The notes beneath the pieces were generated by a model, which did no database searches, was not told the origin of the DNA, and saw only the letters and a program-made list of their open reading frames with translations. DNA of 64,000 nt, taken from positions 5,084,001 through 5,148,000 of the forward strand of contig NZ_CP109907.1 of the NCBI RefSeq assembly GCF_033097525.1, given 5' to 3'. Positions 55,962 to 64,000 of this stretch are shown here, in pieces. Position numbers and translations under genes: made by a program. How positions within the stretch are numbered: the stretch's first letter is position 1; the number at the start of each line of letters is the position of its first letter. The stretch comes from Sphingobacterium sp. UGAL515B_05 (GTDB taxonomy: Bacteria; Bacteroidota; Bacteroidia; Sphingobacteriales; Sphingobacteriaceae).

Positions 55962-58900
55962 ATGAATTTCACAAAACGCATATTGCCTGCCCTCGTCATA
56001 TTTTACCCGACGGTGAAAAGTCATGCACAGTTTGCTGCACCCACGCCTCCAAAAGAATTTGCGAGTATTAAAATTCCTCCTTCTCCTGAAGCCGCCCAGC
56101 TGGGCAAATACGGAGAGGTCCCGGTTAGTCTCTATACCGGATCGCTGAACTATTCCATTCCTCTGGCTACCATTTCAAGCGGTCGTATTAGTATACCTGT
56201 ATCCCTTGATTATAGTAGTGACGGTGGAATCGTCGTGTCCAACATCGCCAATAATGTTGGCCTTGGATGGAGCATTGGCGGTCTTAGCCTGGTATCAAGA
56301 GAAGTAGTTACTGTTCCAGATGACGGCGCCGGAGGATTTCTGTACACTATTGGACATTATACACAAGATGAGTTGAATCAGAAAACAACTACTCAAAATG
56401 ATTTAAGTCATCTGATCAGGTTATTTGAGGCAGATAGAGGCTGTTTGGATTTTCAGTCCGACAATTACTTTTACCGCATCGGTAGTTTAAGTGGAAAATT
56501 TCATTTCAACTGGAATGGTGATATTGTCAATCAGAATCAGAACGCCTTAAAGATTGAGTATGTACGTAATGGAACTCAAGTAAACCCTTTTTCCAGCTGG
56601 ATCATTACGACTGATGATGGTACAAAATATACTTTTTCAGCGGCAGAAGTAACGCAAAGGCACACTACCATAAATAATGATCCTTATTGTGAATTGCCGA
56701 ATTATAATTTCAACAGCAGCTGGTATCTGACTAAAGTCGAAGATGCAAATGGTAATTATATCGATTTTGAATATGAAACGTATAGCTACCGAAGGAATAT
56801 GGAATTAAGTCATTCAGTAGGTGTAAAGGAAAATATCACCGTAATGTATATGGGGTATTGTACCACAAGTGAAAACTATGCCACCAATAATATGACTGGT
56901 TATGGCTTGGAAAATAATGGTGTACCGGCAAAACAAGGCTTGAATCTTACTTATTATCAGAAGAGAATTAAAGCAATCAGGTCATCCAAAGGAGCCAGTG
57001 TTGAATTTGAGTACACTACGACCCGTACAGATGATGACGACCTTTCTGTTCCGTCTGGTTTTCAATCACTGGATAAGGTTAAGCTGCTGGAAGGGACAAA
57101 CCTGGTTAAATCCTGGGATCTTAGCCATAATTACGCAACAAATCGCCTGACTTTTTCTAAACTGACAGAAAAATCACCCGCAAACGAAGAAGGTAAAGTG
57201 TATGCATTTACCTATACAGGTAGTATTCCTTCATCTGTAAATTCTTACGACATTGACCATTGGGGCTATGCCAATGGATCAGGCACTACTCAAGGGCTTT
57301 CCCTTGTACCAAAGTTTGTGCATAAGATCAATACTACAGTAAGTTATAACGGAGCGCCATATCAGCAAACTATAGTGTATAAAGATGGAGCTGATCGTGA
57401 ACCTAAATCTAATTCACTGAATGGTCTTTTAAAGAAAATCACCTATCCGACTGGAGGCACTTCTGAGTTCACGTATGAAATGCATGACTGTAGTAATGTA
57501 TCCAACCAGTCGATCGCTTCATTTGGTATCCATCCGGAAACCAATGTAACGATCAGTGCCTTTGCAAAGGCAAATAGTAGTGGGCAGAGGCAGGTGGATG
57601 TACAAACCTTCCAAGTGACCGGAACAACTGTTGGTGTGATGCTTTACTTCGATGCCCACCTGGGTACAGGCTTTAGTGGATGCTGGCCGACCAAGAAACC
57701 TAAGATGATTTTAAATAAAATTGACGGCAGTACCGTTACTTTAATTAAACAGCGACAGTTTCAATACACCAATCCCGGAGATCAGGATGAGGGCAGTTAC
57801 AGTGACTGGGATTATGTAGAGTTAGCGCCAGGCACCTACCAGTTAAGGGCAGAGGCGGAATGTAATGGGAGCGGGTTCGATGAAGCGTCTATTGTAGCCA
57901 GTTACAAACAACCTGATATGACACAGGTATTGACTAAAATACCAGTTGGCGGAGCGCGTATTAAAGAGATCAAAAACACAGATCCATTCTCCGTATTGAC
58001 CAATAAAAAGACCTATAAATATACCAATCCGGTGGATAACAGCTTGTCCAGTGGAGTGATCCTGGCTATGCCAGCATACAATACCTTTGCCACCGAATAC
58101 CAGGGGCATGAACAAGCGAACCAACACCTGGAGGTAGATCATTCGGGAGGTTCCTACATTATGCAGCAATGTTATACCAAAGTGGATAAGACGGTTTACC
58201 TATCCCAATCCGGTGTCATGACGGAAGGCGCTCATATTGGTTACCAGTACGTGACGGAAGAGGAGGAGAATAATGGTAAACGTGTGTATCACTATAGCTC
58301 TCCTGCAATTTATTCAGGTGGTGTGAGCTTCCATTATCCCTTTATGCCACCGGATAATGCAGAAACCTATAAAATGGGATTACTGCTGGATGAAAAAGAT
58401 TATAATGCCACAGGCACCATTGTCCGTAAAAGTGAAATGGGATATGATTTTATTGATTCGGCAAATGAGGTAAAGGTCGTCAAATATAAAGGACATGTAG
58501 ATTTCCTAAACCCGAACAAACTTATTCCGGCGGGAAGTATGATGAGCCATTATATCTATCTCTACCAGAATTTCTTTGACCTTCAAAGCTATTATACTAA
58601 AAAAGGCTATTCCCGTTTGAGAAGCAGCAAAGAAACCTTGTATAATGAGGATGGCACAACCTTTACCGAAAAAACAACCCAGACAAACTATCATCCGGTG
58701 GTAAAACAAATGCCTGCCGAACAGGTTACGGTAAACAGTGATGGTAAAGAATATAAATCGGTATTTACTTATCCGTTCGATCAGTCAGGCACGGCGATCT
58801 TCCAGGAAATGATCAACCGGAATATGATTTCCGACCCCATTCAGGTATCCATGCAGGTAAACGGACAACAGGTACAGCAATCCAAAAAGACCTATAATAC

Positions 58901-59387
58901 CTTTCAGAACAATATGATCCTGCTGGCCTCAGAATTATATGCAGAAGGAACCAGTACACCTACGACGGAAATTACCTATGATGCCTATGATAATGCGGGG
59001 AATGTATTGCGCTACACCAAACGTGGAGGTGAAAAAGGTGCCATACTTTGGGGATATAACGGCAGGTATATGGTGGCCCGTTTAGATCATATCGATCACA
59101 CTGCATTGCAGACCTATCTGAACAATAACCCAGGCATACAGCAAACATTTGAGAATCCTTCCTCAGCGACCGCCTTGCTGACAGCTGTACAGCAATTAAG
59201 AACAGCTTTCCCTGATGCTATGATAAGCGGATACAGTTACCTGCCTAATATTGGCATTAACAGCATAAGTGATGCTAATAACCAAATGAACTATTATGAG
59301 TATGATGGCCTGGGGAGATTGCTCCGTATTAAAGACGGAAATAACAACCTGCTCAAAACCTACGAATATAAATACCAGCAAAACTAA
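55962..59387 (+). CDS. Rhs-like shell protein 2
   Basis: About 1141 residues from the ATG at 55962 with signal peptide (MNFTKRILPALVIFYPTVKS); a start at 55923 would overlap the previous gene. The order of motifs follows shell protein 1: GKYGEVPVSLYTGSLNYSI, NNVGLGWSIGGLSLVSR, a beta-rich body, and a C-terminal block with YMVARLDHID, TAVQQLRTAFP and YYEYDGLGRLLRI. The two proteins are paralogues with different middles. The 59420 gene follows after 33 bases in the same direction. Confidence 0.78.
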   Translation: MNFTKRILPALVIFYPTVKSHAQFAAPTPPKEFASIKIPPSPEAAQLGKYGEVPVSLYTGSLNYSIPLATISSGRISIPVSLDYSSDGGIVVSNIANNVGLGWSIGGLSLVSREVVTVPDDGAGGFLYTIGHYTQDELNQKTTTQNDLSHLIRLFEADRGCLDFQSDNYFYRIGSLSGKFHFNWNGDIVNQNQNALKIEYVRNGTQVNPFSSWIITTDDGTKYTFSAAEVTQRHTTINNDPYCELPNYNFNSSWYLTKVEDANGNYIDFEYETYSYRRNMELSHSVGVKENITVMYMGYCTTSENYATNNMTGYGLENNGVPAKQGLNLTYYQKRIKAIRSSKGASVEFEYTTTRTDDDDLSVPSGFQSLDKVKLLEGTNLVKSWDLSHNYATNRLTFSKLTEKSPANEEGKVYAFTYTGSIPSSVNSYDIDHWGYANGSGTTQGLSLVPKFVHKINTTVSYNGAPYQQTIVYKDGADREPKSNSLNGLLKKITYPTGGTSEFTYEMHDCSNVSNQSIASFGIHPETNVTISAFAKANSSGQRQVDVQTFQVTGTTVGVMLYFDAHLGTGFSGCWPTKKPKMILNKIDGSTVTLIKQRQFQYTNPGDQDEGSYSDWDYVELAPGTYQLRAEAECNGSGFDEASIVASYKQPDMTQVLTKIPVGGARIKEIKNTDPFSVLTNKKTYKYTNPVDNSLSSGVILAMPAYNTFATEYQGHEQANQHLEVDHSGGSYIMQQCYTKVDKTVYLSQSGVMTEGAHIGYQYVTEEEENNGKRVYHYSSPAIYSGGVSFHYPFMPPDNAETYKMGLLLDEKDYNATGTIVRKSEMGYDFIDSANEVKVVKYKGHVDFLNPNKLIPAGSMMSHYIYLYQNFFDLQSYYTKKGYSRLRSSKETLYNEDGTTFTEKTTQTNYHPVVKQMPAEQVTVNSDGKEYKSVFTYPFDQSGTAIFQEMINRNMISDPIQVSMQVNGQQVQQSKKTYNTFQNNMILLASELYAEGTSTPTTEITYDAYDNAGNVLRYTKRGGEKGAILWGYNGRYMVARLDHIDHTALQTYLNNNPGIQQTFENPSSATALLTAVQQLRTAFPDAMISGYSYLPNIGINSISDANNQMNYYEYDGLGRLLRIKDGNNNLLKTYEYKYQQN

Positions 59388-59419
59388 AAACACCTTTATC
59401 AATATTAAACAGTAAGACA

Positions 59420-62400
59420 ATGAACATTCCGTATAAATTATATTTTACCCTGGGTCTCAGCATACTCAGTGCAGCGATAGCCCACGCACAGACCGGCACC
59501 AGCAATATCCCGGTTACACCGGCCACCATACCGGCTTTACCCAGCTACAATAATGTACAGAACTTCTCCAGCACATTGAAGAAGAACTATGTGCGTGTAC
59601 AAATACCTGACGAACCCACAACTTATATCAACAGCAGCGTAAAGCACCGCCAACAGACCGACTATTTTGACGGGCTGGGCAGACCTTTACAAACTGTACA
59701 GCTCAAAGGTCATGCCGATGGTTATGACATCATCCAGCACCATGTATATGATGCACTGGGTCGCGAAAGCGTACAGTTCCTGCCCTTTACCGCGCAAGAG
59801 ACCTCCTCTGACGGTAACCTGCAGTATAATGCCAAAATGCGCATAGAGCAGTTCTACCCGCCAACAGATGGGCAGCAACCCTATAGCGTAACCGAGTTTG
59901 ACAACTCGCCATTAAACCGCCCGGTAAAACAGATGGCACCCGGTAAGAACTGGGTAGGCAGCAACAGGGGTAAGGAACTGGCCTATAAAACAAATAGCGA
60001 TGAATCCTATTTACAAAATGGAGCTAACCCGGTGTATACTGTAGTAAAAAGTAGTTTCCCGCGCTTCAGCCTTAATGGAAGCGGAGCATTGCAGTATGAT
60101 GGTAATTATGGTGATGGTCAATTATACATCACCCGGATTACCGATGAAGATGGGCAGATCGCTGATGAGATCAAGGACAAGCTGGGCCGGGTGATCGCCA
60201 AACGACAACTGGCTAAAGCCGCATCGGGTGTACCTTACCCGGCACTGGCACCGAAAGAAATGTTCCCGGTTAATTTTACGTATACCTTTTATGTATATGA
60301 CGATCTGGGTCGTCTGCGCTATGTACTGCCCCCGGGCGCAAGCACCCCGCAATTATCCATCAGCAACAGTAGCAACGGTCCTGCAACCACCAATACTTTT
60401 AGCTACAACTGGACGGTGCCCACCAGCGACATTGTAAATGGTCTCTGTTATACTTACTTGTATGATGATCGTGGCCGCCTGATCGAAAAGAAAATACCGG
60501 GTAAGGCAGTAGAGTATATGGTCTACGACCAGCGCGATCGCCTGGTGCTGAGTCAGGACGGCAACCTGCGCAACCAGAACAAATGGATGCTGACCGTTTA
60601 CGATGCACTGAACCGCCCGGTAATGACCGGCCTGGTGAGCAGTTCAGAAAGCAGGGCCACCGTGGCGGCTTATACAATTGCACCAGGAACCTATTCGGCA
60701 CCCGACTGGAGGTATTATGCAGCACAAAATGATCTGTTCCATACCTATCCGGCCAGTATCAACAATACCTATATCCTGAGCTACGCCTATTACGATAATT
60801 ATGATGAGCTGACCAGCCTGTCTTATGATGGGAACAAATTTCCGGCTATGCCAGCAGGTGATAATAGTGTTGTGCCCTCAGGGTTAACTACTTCAGTTAG
60901 AGGAATGCTTACCGGTACTAAGCTGCGGGTTCTGGACCCGGCCAATCCGAATAGCAGTGACTGGATTACTTCCGTACAATATTACGATGCCAAAGGCCAT
61001 GCCATACAAGGGGCACAAACCAATCTTAAAGGTGGTATTGACCGGACCGGAAGCCTGTTTTATTTCCAGGGTATGCCTTACCGTACGGCTACATGGCATC
61101 AGAATCCTGCCGCACTGGCCCAGCCGGGTGCTACAGCAGCCCTGACCAATATTAAGCTGGATAAAACATACAAACGCAATTTTACAATAGATGGAGGTAA
61201 TGACCTGGTATGGAGCATACAGCAGAGTATTAATGATGGTACCCCGTTTAACCTGGCCTATTATGATTACAACCACCTGGGCCAGCCGGTAATCAAACAA
61301 TATACCACCACCGATATCCTGCATGAGTATAATATCCGGGGATGGCTCAACCATATACAGGCCCGCAAATCGACCAATCATGATGTCAATTTCTTTAACG
61401 AAACCCTGCATTATGACGATGGTTTTGCCAATAAACTGTACAATGGTAATATCGCCGGTATTACCTGGAAGTATTATGATTCTTTAGGATCGGGTGGCAA
61501 TAATGCTTATGGCTATACTTACGATAAACTGAGCCGACTTAACCATGCCGAATTTAGAGAGCTGTCGCAAGGCGGTGCCTGGAGCAATGCCCATAAAGAC
61601 TATACCGCATCGGCTATTACCTATGATGACAGGGGTAATATACTCACCATGAATCAACGCGGCAATACAACCGGCCCGATCGATATGGATAAGCTGAGCT
61701 ATACCTATAGTAACAACGGCAACCAGCTCATCAAAGTAAAGGATAATGTATCTGCATCTGCTACAGGTACCCTGCCAGACTTTAAAGATGGCTCTGACCT
61801 GGGCGTAGAATATACTTATGATGATAATGGCAACCTCATTGCAGATGAGAACAAAGGCATCAGCATTACCTATAACTACCTGAATAAACCGGCCAAAATA
61901 AATGTAAACGGCAAAGGAAATATCAGCTATATGTATGATGCAGCTGGTAATCGCCTGCGCAAAATAGTGCAGGATGATGCCGCTAATACCACAGAGGTGT
62001 GGGATTATATAGGCAACTTTGTGTACAAAGACAATGTGCTGCAGTATATCCTTAATGAAGAAGGGCGCAGCAGGCCGGAAGTAGTCACCACAGGTGCGCA
62101 AAGCGGACAAACCAAATTTGTGTACGATTACTTTATCAAAGACCATTTAGGTAATGTGCGCAGCACCATCAGTGCCCAGCCGATCAACCAACAATATCTT
62201 GCCCAACATGAAATTGCTACAGCAGGCAGCGAGCAACTAATCTTTGACAATATAGCATTGGTACGCGATGATAAACCAGGCAGTATTAATCCCGGAGACC
62301 TCAAAGCAGCGCACCTTATTGCAAATGACCCTCATAAGCGAATAGGTACTGCTATCATGTTACGGGTAATGCCAGGTGATAAATTTACCTTTGCTGCCGA

Positions 62401-63778
62401 TAGCTATTATGAAAGTGATGAAACGGAAACCAGTGAGACCCCACAGGCCGCTGAAATAGTGAACTCCTTACTTTCTGCCCTGACCGGCGGTACGGTAGGC
62501 GGCATGCCGGTGAGTGAATCCGGGGAAAATATAGATATGATTAACCAGGCGCTAAGTAGCCAGGAAACCCTTAACTTTATCCAGAGCCAGATGGATCTGC
62601 AGCATACTATTGCGGGTCCTAAGGCAGGATTGAACTATCTGTTCTTTGATGCTGGATTAAGGTTGATTCCGGGTATCAGCGGCAAGCTGGGGGTTACCGT
62701 AACACCGGGCCAGTTCAATAACATGAGTGTAAGCCCAACCCCTATGACAGAACCAGGCTATGTAGTAGTCTTTGTAGATAACAATAGCATTGGTACCGAC
62801 GTATGGTTTGATAATGTACAAGTATCGCATTACAACGGGGAAGTCCTGGATGAAAATCACTACTACCCATTTGGGTTAACGCTTAGTGAAACCAATAACA
62901 ATCCAGCGTTACCAAACCAACCGTTTAAATATAATGGAAAGGAGTTAGAGAACTCATTTGGACTGCAAACTTATGAGTATGGTGCAAGACAATATGATCC
63001 ACAAATTGCAAGATGGAAAGGAATAGATCCTTTAGCTGATAAATATTTTGGAATTAGTCCTTTTGTATATGTTGCAAATAATCCTGTTAAATATGTAGAT
63101 CCAGATGGAAGAAGGGTTGAAATCTGGTCAGCTCGTTTCAACGAACAAGGACGTGTTGAAATAACAGAAAGAGTGATTTATGACAAAGGTAAATTGACAA
63201 ATACTGATGGGACAGCGTATAAAGGGAATGATAAATATATTTTAAGTACCGCTAAAGCAATGACAAATGGTAGAAAATTAGATAAAAGAGTTGACCAGGT
63301 TTATAGCGATATGGAAAATCATAAATCTGCAGATGGTACTCCAATTCCCCATATTGTAACAAATCTTATTCCTGTAAAAGAATGGATGAAAGGTGACAAA
63401 CACATGGATGTATTTAAAGATAGAGGACAAGGTTCAAGATACATTCCAAGTGAAAATATTCCAGGTGGGGGAATGATCAAATTTGTTCCCGAATATGATG
63501 TATCAAGGCCTAACTCAGGTATAAAGGACAATTCACCAGAAGAGATAATTGGCCACGAATTCAAGCATGATTGGAATGACAATATAAAAGGAACCCAGGA
63601 TGAGAATTTAGCTGAAAGAAGTGGCACGGCTGAAAATCCCGGCCCCAATTGTGAAGAAGTTGATGCAGTTAATTTTCAGAATATAATCCGAGCTGCAATG
63701 GGTAAACCGTTAAGAACTAAGCATGGTTCAGAAATTCCAAAAGAAAATTTAATTGACCCTAAAGACTATAGATTATGA
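59420..63778 (+). CDS. DUF6443-type Rhs protein with C-terminal metallopeptidase toxin
   Basis: 1452 residues. Signal peptide (to about 23), an N-terminal DUF6443-like part with DYFDGLGRPLQTVQLKGHAD, many YD repeats, then the Rhs-associated core (YYPFGLTLSE, YNGKELENSFGLQTYEYGAR, GIDPLADKY) at residues 1143-1230. After PDGR the C-terminal 220 residues are A+T-rich and unlike the rest. They carry HEFKH (His1379-Glu1380-His1383), followed by an NCEEVDAVNFQN segment and a final R..HG, the order seen in M91/NleD-type zinc peptidases. I read this as a polymorphic toxin tip. Its gene overlaps the next ORF. Confidence 0.88.
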   Translation: MNIPYKLYFTLGLSILSAAIAHAQTGTSNIPVTPATIPALPSYNNVQNFSSTLKKNYVRVQIPDEPTTYINSSVKHRQQTDYFDGLGRPLQTVQLKGHADGYDIIQHHVYDALGRESVQFLPFTAQETSSDGNLQYNAKMRIEQFYPPTDGQQPYSVTEFDNSPLNRPVKQMAPGKNWVGSNRGKELAYKTNSDESYLQNGANPVYTVVKSSFPRFSLNGSGALQYDGNYGDGQLYITRITDEDGQIADEIKDKLGRVIAKRQLAKAASGVPYPALAPKEMFPVNFTYTFYVYDDLGRLRYVLPPGASTPQLSISNSSNGPATTNTFSYNWTVPTSDIVNGLCYTYLYDDRGRLIEKKIPGKAVEYMVYDQRDRLVLSQDGNLRNQNKWMLTVYDALNRPVMTGLVSSSESRATVAAYTIAPGTYSAPDWRYYAAQNDLFHTYPASINNTYILSYAYYDNYDELTSLSYDGNKFPAMPAGDNSVVPSGLTTSVRGMLTGTKLRVLDPANPNSSDWITSVQYYDAKGHAIQGAQTNLKGGIDRTGSLFYFQGMPYRTATWHQNPAALAQPGATAALTNIKLDKTYKRNFTIDGGNDLVWSIQQSINDGTPFNLAYYDYNHLGQPVIKQYTTTDILHEYNIRGWLNHIQARKSTNHDVNFFNETLHYDDGFANKLYNGNIAGITWKYYDSLGSGGNNAYGYTYDKLSRLNHAEFRELSQGGAWSNAHKDYTASAITYDDRGNILTMNQRGNTTGPIDMDKLSYTYSNNGNQLIKVKDNVSASATGTLPDFKDGSDLGVEYTYDDNGNLIADENKGISITYNYLNKPAKINVNGKGNISYMYDAAGNRLRKIVQDDAANTTEVWDYIGNFVYKDNVLQYILNEEGRSRPEVVTTGAQSGQTKFVYDYFIKDHLGNVRSTISAQPINQQYLAQHEIATAGSEQLIFDNIALVRDDKPGSINPGDLKAAHLIANDPHKRIGTAIMLRVMPGDKFTFAADSYYESDETETSETPQAAEIVNSLLSALTGGTVGGMPVSESGENIDMINQALSSQETLNFIQSQMDLQHTIAGPKAGLNYLFFDAGLRLIPGISGKLGVTVTPGQFNNMSVSPTPMTEPGYVVVFVDNNSIGTDVWFDNVQVSHYNGEVLDENHYYPFGLTLSETNNNPALPNQPFKYNGKELENSFGLQTYEYGARQYDPQIARWKGIDPLADKYFGISPFVYVANNPVKYVDPDGRRVEIWSARFNEQGRVEITERVIYDKGKLTNTDGTAYKGNDKYILSTAKAMTNGRKLDKRVDQVYSDMENHKSADGTPIPHIVTNLIPVKEWMKGDKHMDVFKDRGQGSRYIPSENIPGGGMIKFVPEYDVSRPNSGIKDNSPEEIIGHEFKHDWNDNIKGTQDENLAERSGTAENPGPNCEEVDAVNFQNIIRAAMGKPLRTKHGSEIPKENLIDPKDYRL

Positions 63779-64000
63779 CAAAAATAATTTCACTAATTTT
63801 TATTTTATGCTTATCATGGCAGAGTTATTCCCAGGAAAAATTAGATCATGGGCTGGCGAACGAATTTGGTTTCTATCATTTCAAAAATGATAGAATGTAT
63901 AAAGAGTTTATTGATAATGCATATAAAGACCGGAGTCAATTATCAATAAGCTTTCTAACAGTTTATGTAAAAAAGAATGGGTTCTTCTCAAAAAAGAAGA
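63775..64000 (+). CDS. Candidate immunity protein (3' end beyond window)
   Basis: The ATG overlaps the Rhs stop (ATGA at 63775), so it is translationally coupled. At least 75 residues, starting with a signal peptide (MTKIISLIFILCLSWQSYSQ). The visible mature part (LDHGLANEFGFYHFKNDRMY) is not a family I know. Position directly after the toxin tip is where immunity genes sit, and a signal peptide fits protection outside the cytoplasm. The rest is cut by the window end. Confidence 0.6.
   Translation, partial: MTKIISLIFILCLSWQSYSQEKLDHGLANEFGFYHFKNDRMYKEFIDNAYKDRSQLSISFLTVYVKKNGFFSKKK

Overview
The window comes from a member of the Bacteroidota, most likely the Sphingobacteriales/Chitinophagales group. 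Evidence: A+T-rich intergenic DNA with TAnnTTTG-type promoter boxes, few Shine-Dalgarno motifs, many AraC and Crp/Fnr regulators, a CTnDOT-like Tra secretion gene set with rteC, and Bacteroidota-style Rhs proteins. No rRNA, intact tRNA or CRISPR array was found. The assignment rests on gene content, not on a marker gene.

Region 1 (1-16.4 kb) is a patchwork of small-molecule, regulatory and stress genes. It holds a truncated secreted transglutaminase-like protein, a TetR regulator with strong operators beside a short-chain dehydrogenase, a Crp/Fnr-MBL hydrolase pair, a divergent DapB-like reductase beside a broken RidA gene, two AraC and two Crp/Fnr regulators in all, a luciferase-like monooxygenase, a spondin-domain lipoprotein and a peroxiredoxin-like protein. 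At 9.4-13.2 kb two paralogous 237-residue 2OG-Fe(II) oxygenases flank an O6-alkylguanine-DNA alkyltransferase and a protein with an Ada-like cysteine motif. This looks like an alkylation-response cluster. The first oxygenase has a (CAATA)8 tract upstream.

Region 2 (16.6-28.8 kb) is a defence island. An 18-bp direct repeat (16689-16706 and 20945-20962) brackets a 5'-truncated atpA fragment, an ATPase/HNH pair resembling Septu (PtuA/PtuB) and a tiny coupled ORF. Next come a 1893-residue STAND NTPase with an N-terminal Cap4/DUF4297-like nuclease and an adjacent Mrr-like nuclease, the best candidate here for a little-described defence system. A truncated DUF4365 relic and a CxxC protein close the island.

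Region 3 (28.8-45.3 kb), all on the minus strand, is a CTnDOT-type conjugation apparatus (traE, F, G, I, J, K, L-like, M, N plus accessory genes) with three small winged-helix/HTH genes at one end and rteC at the other. Both ends are visible, yet no relaxase, coupling protein or integrase is present, so it is an orphan or domesticated type IV secretion system. Two copies of a palindromic site lie upstream of the operon.

Region 4 (45.7-64 kb) is an Rhs export/toxin locus. It has outer-membrane barrel proteins, a coiled-coil/barrel protein, two Rhs-like shell proteins with near-identical C-termini, and a DUF6443-type Rhs protein. After its core, the last protein carries an A+T-rich variable C-terminus with an HExxH metallopeptidase motif. 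An overlapping signal-peptide ORF, cut by the window end, is a candidate immunity gene.
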